Assembly: GCF_028692895.1 (NCBI RefSeq)
Contig: NZ_JAQUWN010000015.1
Span: 1 to 45,476, forward strand
Reading direction: 5' to 3'
Length of the DNA stretch: 45,476 nt
Source: Pseudodesulfovibrio sp.
Lineage (GTDB): Bacteria; Desulfobacterota; Desulfovibrionia; Desulfovibrionales; Desulfovibrionaceae
Shown piece after piece: positions 8,365 through 14,689 of this stretch. The notes under the pieces were generated by a model. The model saw only the letters and a program-made list of their open reading frames with translations. It was not told the DNA's origin and searched no databases. Position numbers and translations under genes: made by a program. Every line of letters begins with the position of its first letter. Position 1 is the stretch's first letter.

Positions 8365-9570
8365 TTATTCCCGGCCGTTGCCGTTGCGGTTGTTGACGGT
8401 CAGGGCGAGGTCGTTGAGGACGTTCATGTAGGTGATGAACGCCTGGTGCGGGGTTTCGTAGGGGTTGAAGTACTTGTGCACGTCGCCGTCCGAGAACCAC
8501 TTGGTGCACATGTAGTAGAAGTGGTCGCTGGTCAGCAGCTCGCGCCAGGTGGCGATGAGCTCGTCGTCGCCGGTGTCCAGGACCTTGTCCTCCAGGGCGT
8601 AGGCCAGCTCGGCTGCCTGGTCCTGCATGGAGTTGCCGAGCCAGGCCGAGACGTCGCGCTCCAGGTCGGCCCAGGAGGTGAAGTAGGGCACGTCCAACTG
8701 GGCCATGGGGTCCAGGTCGGCCGCGGCCTCGGCCGGGGTGCGGAAAATGAAGTCCGGGTGGGCGAGGATGGCGCGCGGCAGGCTGCGGAAGAACTCGAAG
8801 ATGCCGGTGTCCGCCCACTGGTGCTCGCCGATGGTCTCGTAGTCCATGAAGAGGTTGACGATGTCGCCGTTGCCCGCGATGGCGTGGACCCAGCCCGCGA
8901 ACTTGTCCGCGTCGACCGGCCATTCGTCCCAGCCCCGGTCCGAGAAGCGGAAGGCCACGTCGTCGGAGAGGCGGTAGTTCTTGAGCAGGGCCTTGAGCCT
9001 GGTGCAGCCGGCGGGCTGGTAGACGTAGTTGGGCGAGCGCCAGCCCAGGACCTGGTCCGCGCCCTCGCACAGGATGTTCTTGTACCCCATCCGCTCCACT
9101 TCGAGGGCGAGGTCGTTGCTGTAGATCAGCTCGGTGTTGCGGAAGGTCACGGGCTTCTTGCCGAAGAACTCCTCCAGCACCTTGGCGTGCATCCTGACCT
9201 GCCGCCGGAACTCCTCGCGGGAGAAGAGGAAGGACAGGGAGTGGTAGTGGGTCTCGCCGATGAACTCCACGCACCCGGTCTCGGCCAGTTCGCGGAAGGA
9301 GTCCAGCACCTCGGGGCAGAACTCCTGGAACTGCTCCATGGCCACGCCGGTGATGGCGAAGGAGATGCGGAAGTCGCCCCGGAACTCGTTGATGAGGTCG
9401 AGCATCATCCGGTTGGCCGGGAGATAGCACTTCTCGGCCACCTTGCGCAGGATGTCGCGGTTGGCGTCGTCGTCGCGGTAGTGGTGGCTCACTCCCATGT
9501 CGAAGAAGGAATAGCCCTTGTTCAGGCGCATGGGCTGGTGCACCTGGAAATAGAAGCAGACAGGGATCAC
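8365..9570 (-). CDS. GH57 family glycoside hydrolase / glucanotransferase
   Basis: 401 residues starting at GTG (9570), preceded by GGAGG six nt upstream and overlapping the stop of the glycosyltransferase by 4 nt (GTGA), so the pair is probably translationally coupled. The GH57 signature regions are clear: HQP (11-13), FIGETHYHS (103-111), the nucleophile region FRNTEL (E147), and the acid/base region FMDYETIGEH (D243). Family members are alpha-amylases, 4-alpha-glucanotransferases or branching enzymes. The length is close to the short GH57 amylase-like group, and the context of synthase, phosphorylase and debranching enzyme points to trimming or branching of glycogen. There is no signal peptide, so it should act in the cytoplasm. 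The exact reaction cannot be told from sequence alone. Confidence 0.85.
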   Translation of the reverse strand: MIPVCFYFQVHQPMRLNKGYSFFDMGVSHHYRDDDANRDILRKVAEKCYLPANRMMLDLINEFRGDFRISFAITGVAMEQFQEFCPEVLDSFRELAETGCVEFIGETHYHSLSFLFSREEFRRQVRMHAKVLEEFFGKKPVTFRNTELIYSNDLALEVERMGYKNILCEGADQVLGWRSPNYVYQPAGCTRLKALLKNYRLSDDVAFRFSDRGWDEWPVDADKFAGWVHAIAGNGDIVNLFMDYETIGEHQWADTGIFEFFRSLPRAILAHPDFIFRTPAEAAADLDPMAQLDVPYFTSWADLERDVSAWLGNSMQDQAAELAYALEDKVLDTGDDELIATWRELLTSDHFYYMCTKWFSDGDVHKYFNPYETPHQAFITYMNVLNDLALTVNNRNGNGRE

Positions 9571-10853
9571 TGCGCACCTCCGGTCAGTTGCCGGTAGACG
9601 TCCAGCACCTTGGCCGCCGCCCGGTCCCATTGGATTTTCTTGAGGCTGCGCCGCCCGGCCTCGACCAGCTTTTGCGCTCGCTCCTTGTTGCCGAGGATGT
9701 CGAGAATCTCCCAGGCCAGCCGGTCCACGTCCCAGAAGTCGATCTTGACCGCGTCCTCCAGGACCTCGGCCACGCCGGACTGCTTGGAGACGATGGAGGG
9801 CACGTCGTAGACCATGGCCTCCAGCGGGGTGATGCCGAAGGGCTCGGACACGCTGGGCATGACGTAGAGGTCGCTCATGGCGTAGATGCGCTCCACGTCC
9901 GCGCCACGGACGAAGCCGAGGAAGTGGAACTTGTCGGCCATGCGCAGCTCGGCCATGCGCTCCACCATGCGCGGAAACATGTCGCCCGACCCGGCCATGG
10001 CGAAGCGGACGTTGGGGTTGCGCTCCAGGACCTTGGCCGCCGCCTCCACGAAATAGTCCGGCCCCTTCTGGAAGGTGATGCGTCCCAGGAAGAGGACCAG
10101 CTTCTCTTTGAACGGCTTTTGGATGCGCATCTGGCCGATGCGCCGCTCCTTGGAAACGGCGTTGTGGACCACGGTGACCTTGTCCGGCGCGATGCCGTAG
10201 CGGCGGACGATGGTGTCCTTGGTGAAGTGGCTGACCGCGATGATCCGGTCCGCCGCCTCGAAGCCCGCGCGCTCGATCTCGTAGACCTGCTGGTTGACGT
10301 GCTCGCCGCTGCGGTCGAACTCCAGGGCGTGGGCGTGGACCACCAGGGGCTTGCCCGAGACGCGCTTGGCCTCCATGCCCGCGGGCGCGGTCATCCAGTC
10401 GTGGGAGTGGATGACGTCGAACTTCTCGCTGTTGGCCAGGTGCGCGGCCACCAGGCCGTAGCGCACGATCTCGGCCATGAGGTTCTCGCCGTAGCCCCCC
10501 GCGAAGTCGTTGGAGAGCTCGCCCATGATCTCCCTTGCGGAGATGGTCTCGGTCTTCTCCAGCAGGGACCGGTACTGCTTCTCCGTCAGGTAGGGCCGAA
10601 GCGGCGAGAGCACCTCCAGCACGGAGACCCGCTCCTGGAGTTCGAGGATTTCGGCGACGCCCACCTTGGCCCGGACGCGGTTGGCGCCCACCAGGGAGAG
10701 GTGGCGCCCCTCCTCGTCGGAGTCGAGCCGGGGCAGGACGAAGAGGATGTCGGCGCCGAGGCTTGCCAGGCCCTTGGTCAGGCCGAGGCACGCGGTGCCG
10801 AGTCCGCCGGAGATGTATGGCGGGAATTCCCACCCGAACATGAGTACTCGCAT
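9567..10853 (-). CDS. GT4-family glycosyltransferase, glycogen-linked
   Basis: About 428 residues, GT-B fold. The N-terminal MRVLMFGWEFPPYISGGLG motif carries the Gly-rich loop typical of starch/glycogen synthase-like and GT4 enzymes; HSHDWMTAPAG lies in the acceptor domain, and the C-terminal donor domain has FLGRITFQKGPDYFVEAA and the E-x7-E pattern in SEPFGITPLEAM. It probably transfers glucose from a nucleotide sugar to an alpha-glucan or a primer, next to the GT3 module two genes downstream. I prefer the ATG at 10853, which places the methionine directly before the first beta strand, 2 nt after the upstream stop; a GTG at 10859 overlapping that stop by 4 nt is an alternative. Second gene of the glycogen operon. 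Confidence 0.82.
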   Translation of the reverse strand: MRVLMFGWEFPPYISGGLGTACLGLTKGLASLGADILFVLPRLDSDEEGRHLSLVGANRVRAKVGVAEILELQERVSVLEVLSPLRPYLTEKQYRSLLEKTETISAREIMGELSNDFAGGYGENLMAEIVRYGLVAAHLANSEKFDVIHSHDWMTAPAGMEAKRVSGKPLVVHAHALEFDRSGEHVNQQVYEIERAGFEAADRIIAVSHFTKDTIVRRYGIAPDKVTVVHNAVSKERRIGQMRIQKPFKEKLVLFLGRITFQKGPDYFVEAAAKVLERNPNVRFAMAGSGDMFPRMVERMAELRMADKFHFLGFVRGADVERIYAMSDLYVMPSVSEPFGITPLEAMVYDVPSIVSKQSGVAEVLEDAVKIDFWDVDRLAWEILDILGNKERAQKLVEAGRRSLKKIQWDRAAAKVLDVYRQLTGGAQ

Positions 10854-10855
10854 GG

Positions 10856-12814
10856 TCACTTTTCACTCAGGAGTTTGTTGAGGCGCACGGCCTCGGCCAC
10901 GGACCAGGCCTGGGCGATGGTGCCCTTGGGCTGGTGGGGCGGGTTGCCGGTATAGAGCTCGGGCACCGAGGCGATGCCGAAGTTGTCCGGAAAGGCGCGC
11001 AGAATGGGCCTCAGGTAGACGCGCAGGAATTCCCTGGCCCCGTCCTTGTCCTCGGCCTGGCGCAGCAGCGCCTCGCCGAAGTGCCCGGCCAGCCAGGGCC
11101 AGACCATGCCCTGGTGGTAGGCGGAGTCCCGCTCGTTGGCGTCGCCCCGGTAGAAGGGCGAGTAGCGCGCGTTGCGCGGGGAGAGGGTGCGCAGGCCGAA
11201 GGGCGTCAGCAGGTGGGCCTGGACCACGCTGATGACCGCGCGCATCTGCGCGGTGTCGAGCATGGAGTGGGGCAGGGAGATGGCGAAGATCTGGTTCGGG
11301 CGGATGGAATGGTCCTGGCCGTGCTCGTTCACCACGTCGCTCAGGCAGTTGTCGTCGCTGTTCCAGAACCGTTTGACGAAGTTGTTCGCCAGGACGTCGG
11401 CCGCGCCCCCGGCGCGGTCGGCCAGTTCGGCGTCCACGTCGGCGGCCAGCTCCTGGAAGCAGCGCAGGGCGTTGTACCACAGGGCGTTGATCTCCACGGC
11501 CGCGCCGTGGCGGGGGGTGACCGGCCGCCCGTATGCCTGGGCGTCCATCCAGGTCAACTGGGTGTAGGCGTTGCCCGCGTGGAGCAGGCCGTCGCCGTCC
11601 AAGCCGCAGAGGTTGACCCGCCCCTCCAGGTGGGCCAGGACGATGTCGCTCAGGGCGGGGTAGAGCCTTTCCATGACGAAGCGTCGGCTGCCGCGGGCCT
11701 TCAGGTACTGCTGGACGGTCCAGAAGAACCAGAGGGAGGCGTCCACCGAGTTGTAGGCAAGGTGGCTCGACGCCTGGTCCAGGTAGTTGGGCAGGAGCCC
11801 GTCGCGCGCCAGCCCGGCGTAGGCGGCCATGACCTCCTCGCCGAACTTCATCCGGCCTGAATGGAAGGCCAGGCCTGGCAGGGCGATCATGGTGTCGCGC
11901 CCCCACTCGCCGAACCAGTGGTATCCGGCGATGACCGAGGCGAACCCGTCCTGGTTGCGGATCAGGAACTGGTCCGAGAAGTACTTGAGCCAGCGGACCT
12001 GCTTGCTGCGGTCCTTGCAGGCGGCGAAGAGGGCCTCGCGCCGCTCCGTCTCCTTTTTGCGCAGCCGCTCCAGGTTGCCCGTCTTCTCCACCGAGGCGGC
12101 GAAGATGACCGGCTTGCCCTTCTGCAGGGTGAGCTCGAACACGCCGGGCGAGAAGAGGTCCTCCTGGTAGTCGAAGCCCCGGGCGCGTTCCATCAGGTAT
12201 TCGATGTTGTACGTCCACTTGGGGCCGGGGAAGAATTCCGAGGCGCGGTTGGTGGCCATGTAGAGCGGAGGCATTCCCTCGTAGGGCTGGATCTTGCGTC
12301 CGTTTTTTTCGGGATAGGACTTGGGGCGCAGGAACATGTTCTCGCGCGTCAGGGTGTGGATGTCGCGATAGGCCAGCAGGGGGCGGATGCGCAGGGTGGG
12401 CTTCACGTTGCCCTCGACCATCTCGTAGCAGACCAGGACGGTGTTCTCCCCGTGGACCGCCAGGATGGACTCGCGCACGAGCACGTCGCCGATGCGGTAG
12501 GTGATGGAGGGGCAGAGGCCCTGCTCGAAGCATTCCACGAACTGGTGCCCCGTGGGGTGGTATACGCCGGGGTATTTGTTGGTGGAGAGGTGGAACTCCT
12601 TGCCGTTGTGGAGCAGGGAGGTCTCCAGCTTGGAAAGGAGGACGAAGCGCCCCTTGGGCTGTTCGAGGGCCGCCACCAGCAGGCCGTGGTACTTGCGGGT
12701 GTGGCAGCCTATGGCCGTGCTCGACGCGTATCCGCCGAGGCCGTTGGTGTCGATCCACTCCTTGCGGGTCGCCACTTCGGTGTTGATGCATTCGTCTCTG
12801 GGAATTCGAATCAT
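10856..12814 (-). CDS. archaeal-type glycogen debranching enzyme (amylo-alpha-1,6-glucosidase)
   Basis: 652 residues in two parts. The N-terminal beta-rich domain opens with WIDTNGLGGYASSTAIGCH and TRKYHGLLVAA, the signature of the GDE_N domain. The C-terminal (alpha/alpha)6 domain has WFGEWGRDTMIALPGL, which contains the catalytic acidic segment of this family, and the closing RDSAYHQGMVWPWLAGHF. The enzyme hydrolyses alpha-1,6 branch points left after phosphorylase action, in the cytoplasm. The ATG at 12814 is chosen because MIRIPRDEC aligns with the family start and has a weak GGTGGA just upstream; an upstream start at 12865 would add a His-rich segment without support. First gene of the operon; the promoter region is the palindrome-containing gap to its right. 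Confidence 0.88.
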   Translation of the reverse strand: MIRIPRDECINTEVATRKEWIDTNGLGGYASSTAIGCHTRKYHGLLVAALEQPKGRFVLLSKLETSLLHNGKEFHLSTNKYPGVYHPTGHQFVECFEQGLCPSITYRIGDVLVRESILAVHGENTVLVCYEMVEGNVKPTLRIRPLLAYRDIHTLTRENMFLRPKSYPEKNGRKIQPYEGMPPLYMATNRASEFFPGPKWTYNIEYLMERARGFDYQEDLFSPGVFELTLQKGKPVIFAASVEKTGNLERLRKKETERREALFAACKDRSKQVRWLKYFSDQFLIRNQDGFASVIAGYHWFGEWGRDTMIALPGLAFHSGRMKFGEEVMAAYAGLARDGLLPNYLDQASSHLAYNSVDASLWFFWTVQQYLKARGSRRFVMERLYPALSDIVLAHLEGRVNLCGLDGDGLLHAGNAYTQLTWMDAQAYGRPVTPRHGAAVEINALWYNALRCFQELAADVDAELADRAGGAADVLANNFVKRFWNSDDNCLSDVVNEHGQDHSIRPNQIFAISLPHSMLDTAQMRAVISVVQAHLLTPFGLRTLSPRNARYSPFYRGDANERDSAYHQGMVWPWLAGHFGEALLRQAEDKDGAREFLRVYLRPILRAFPDNFGIASVPELYTGNPPHQPKGTIAQAWSVAEAVRLNKLLSEK

Positions 12815-12870
12815 GATCCACCGCCTGTGATGATGTGTGGTGCGGACTGAACGGGATAAGACCACTTAGT

Positions 12871-12914
12871 TTTAGATAGGAAAAGGATGTCCCTTGCAAG
12901 GGGAAATTGCAAGG
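12871..12914 (-). promoter_or_regulatory. candidate promoter and operator of the glycogen operon
   Basis: A perfect 8-bp inverted repeat, CCTTGCAA (12892-12899) and TTGCAAGG (12907-12914) with a 7-nt spacer, sits about 80 nt upstream of the debranching enzyme start. On the minus strand TTGCAA of the proximal arm could be a -35 element, followed after 17 nt by TCTAAA (12876-12871). A regulator bound to the repeat would cover that -35. The repeat is seen directly; the promoter role is inferred. Confidence 0.4.
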
Positions 12915-13075
12915 ATTCGGTTATAATTATGCGAAGAAAGCCCCGGTGTGCAACGAATTGCCCGGACCCGGCGGAGGCGGGCGCCGCGCGGAAATCCGGC
13001 CCGCATGTGCGCCCCATGCCACGTCCGCCCGGCCGATATGCGGGGGTGCGTATAAAATTTATTTTTGTCACGGGG

Positions 13076-13104
13076 TTGCCAATGGCGCGAATCGAGATGA
13101 TAAA
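13076..13104 (+). promoter_or_regulatory. possible sigma-70 promoter of the His-rich gene
   Basis: TTGCCA (13076-13081, five of six to consensus), 17-nt spacer, GATAAA (13099-13104, four of six), ending about 42 nt before the ATG at 13147. Confidence 0.4.
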
Positions 13105-13146
13105 TAGGGTAGAGCCTGACTGGAACCTCAAACAAGGAGAGCGGCC

Positions 13147-13443
13147 ATGTGCAAGACCTGCGGTTGCACCACCGGCAAGGACAAGCGGGCGCACCAGCAC
13201 GCCCACGGCAAGGGCGGCGACCACGAACACGTGCATGAGCACGAGCACGCCCACGTGCACGAGCACACCCACGAGGACGGCGTCACCCATACCCATGAGC
13301 ACACCCATACCCACAGCCATGAGCACGGCCACGCCCACGAGCACGGCGAAGGCGGCGAGCACGTGCACGAGCACGGCTCCCACAGCCACGACGCGGGCCA
13401 CGCCCACGAAGACGGCGACGGGCACAACCACAGCCACGGCTGA
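13147..13443 (+). CDS. histidine-rich metal-binding protein with HypB-like N-terminus
   Basis: 98 residues, of which 32 are His. It starts MCKTCGCTTG, the MCxxCGC motif found at the N-terminus of the hydrogenase nickel-insertion GTPase HypB, and continues as His-X repeats (H16 to H97) rich in Glu, Ala, Thr and Gly. There is no GTPase domain, signal peptide or membrane segment. The family-based expectation is that the CxxCGC site and His tract bind nickel or zinc, so a cytoplasmic metal store or chaperone is likely; sulfate reducers need nickel for hydrogenases. AAGGAGA upstream supports the ATG at 13147, and a terminator follows, so it forms a one-gene unit. The repeated DNA follows the His codons and is probably expansion within the gene. 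The exact metal is not known from sequence. Confidence 0.75.
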   Translation: MCKTCGCTTGKDKRAHQHAHGKGGDHEHVHEHEHAHVHEHTHEDGVTHTHEHTHTHSHEHGHAHEHGEGGEHVHEHGSHSHDAGHAHEDGDGHNHSHG

Positions 13444-13452
13444 TCCCACGGC

Positions 13453-13489
13453 GGGCGGCGCAGGACTTTTTCCCCGCCGCCCTTTCTTT
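13453..13489 (+). terminator. intrinsic terminator of the His-rich gene
   Basis: GGGCGGCG (13453-13460) pairs with CGCCGCCC (13475-13482) and is followed by TTTCTTT. It starts 10 nt after the stop codon. The remaining 13490-13764 shows no gene; it has a T8 run at 13688-13695 after a GC-rich imperfect hairpin, possibly a second termination site, and no clear promoter. Confidence 0.7.
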
Positions 13490-13764
13490 CGCCCACGCCC
13501 CGGCCGCGCAGGACCGTTCCCGACGCGGCGATCCCCCCTCCCGCGCATTTCCCGTCCCCTGCCGCGTCCTGTGGCCGACGGGCAAAAAATCATCGCCAGA
13601 TCGGTGCGGCCCGCCGTATTGCTGAATCCTCCGGGTGCGCTCCGCGCGGGCGGCCGTCCTGTCCTTTCCGGACGCCCGGACCGCGTATTTTTTTTCAGTT
13701 CACTGGAGAAATGTGCGGCGATGTGTGCTAACAATAGGGCCGAACAAACAGGGGGGACAGCGCT

Positions 13765-14664
13765 ATGCATTTGAAAAACATTCTGAAATGTTTCCCGCTG
13801 ATCGTCGTGCTGCTGGGTTGCGCGGCATGGACGCCGGCCTCGGCCGCTTCTTCGGACCTGGACGGCGTCAAGGCGCGCGGCGAGCTCCGTCACCTCGGCA
13901 TTCCCTACGCCAACTTCGTCACCGGCCAGGGGGACGGGCTGAGCGTCGAGCTCATGCAGCGCTTCGCCGCGCATCTGGGGGTGAAGTACCGCTTCGTGCC
14001 TTCGGCCGGGTGGGACGAGGTGTTCGGCGAGCTGACCGGCTCCCGGGTCCGGCCCCGGGGCGACGGCGTGGAAGTCCTGGGCCGGGCCGAGATCCGGGGC
14101 GACGTCATCGCCAACGGCCTGACCGACCTGGCCTGGCGGCGCAAGGTCGTCGATTATTCCGACCCCACCTTCCCCACCCAGGTCTGGTGCATCGCCAGGG
14201 CGGACTTTCCGGCCAAGCCCATCGCCTTCTCGGGCGACATCGGCAAGGACATCGGGGCGGTCAAGGCGCTGCTCAAGGGATACCACGTCATGGGCAAGAA
14301 CGGGACCTGCCTGGCTCCGGGGCTCTACGGCATCGAGGCCGCAGCGGCCCGCGCCACCAGCTTCCCCGGCAGCCTCAACGACATTGCCCCGGCCATCATC
14401 AAGGGGGACGCGGATCTGGCCCTGCTCGACGTGCCCGACTCCCTGGTCGCCCTGGAGAAATGGCCGGGCAAGATCAAGGTCCTGGGGCCCATCTCGCCCG
14501 AGCAGGCCATGGGCGTCGGGTTCCGCAAGGACTCCCCCCGGCTGCGCGAGGCCTTCAACGCGTTTTTCGCCCGGCTCAAGGCGAGCGGCGAGTACCGCAT
14601 GATGGTGGCCAAGTACTATCCGGCGGTCTTCGGCTATTACAAGGCGTTCTTCGAGGGCCGCTAG
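13765..14664 (+). CDS. periplasmic solute-binding protein, family 3 type
   Basis: 299 residues. The N-terminus has a signal sequence; the LLGC at 16-19 could be a lipobox, while ASA before residue 29 could be a signal peptidase I site, so lipoprotein versus soluble is undecided. The mature part follows the family 3 (amino-acid type) binding protein pattern: an early strand GELRHLGIPYANF, ELMQRFAAHLGVKYRFVP, the second-lobe region LALLDVPDSLVALEKW, and a C-terminal helix region FNAFFARLKASGEYRMMVAKYYP. No permease or ATPase gene is adjacent. Instead a sensor kinase starts 25 nt downstream, suggesting the protein is a ligand receptor for signalling rather than an importer subunit. GGGGGG upstream of the ATG is the ribosome binding site. 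The ligand is unknown. Confidence 0.78.
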   Translation: MHLKNILKCFPLIVVLLGCAAWTPASAASSDLDGVKARGELRHLGIPYANFVTGQGDGLSVELMQRFAAHLGVKYRFVPSAGWDEVFGELTGSRVRPRGDGVEVLGRAEIRGDVIANGLTDLAWRRKVVDYSDPTFPTQVWCIARADFPAKPIAFSGDIGKDIGAVKALLKGYHVMGKNGTCLAPGLYGIEAAAARATSFPGSLNDIAPAIIKGDADLALLDVPDSLVALEKWPGKIKVLGPISPEQAMGVGFRKDSPRLREAFNAFFARLKASGEYRMMVAKYYPAVFGYYKAFFEGR

Positions 14665-14689
14665 GCCCGTCGGCGCGGGGAGGGACGGG

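Larger units (their letters stand above)
12815..13146. other. divergent intergenic region with two promoter candidates
   Basis: 332 nt without a credible gene (the frames crossing it continue into the wrong frame of the His-rich gene). It carries a palindrome with an overlapping minus-strand promoter candidate (12871-12914), a consensus TATAAT at 12922-12927 on the plus strand without a well-placed -35, and a second plus-strand promoter candidate at 13076-13104. Confidence 0.5.

Noticed and set aside
5822-8431. 869-codon open frame on the plus strand, and similar long frames opposite the other genes (for example 11861-12850, 18656-20338, 20413-22398, 37796-39610)
   Set aside because: They are antisense to strongly supported genes and have Val/Gly/His/Leu-rich products with no motif, as expected opposite GC-rich coding sequence.
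12815-12865. Longer start (12865) for the debranching enzyme
   Set aside because: The added residues overlap the probable promoter and do not resemble the family N-terminus; the ATG at 12814 begins at the conserved part.
13147-13443. Short-period DNA repeats that could be taken for a CRISPR or minisatellite
   Set aside because: The period follows His-X codons in an open frame; there are no fixed repeats with unique spacers.
12887-13774. 295-codon plus-strand frame covering the His-rich gene
   Set aside because: It reads the His-rich gene in another frame (Thr/Pro repeats), has no ribosome binding site and crosses its terminator.
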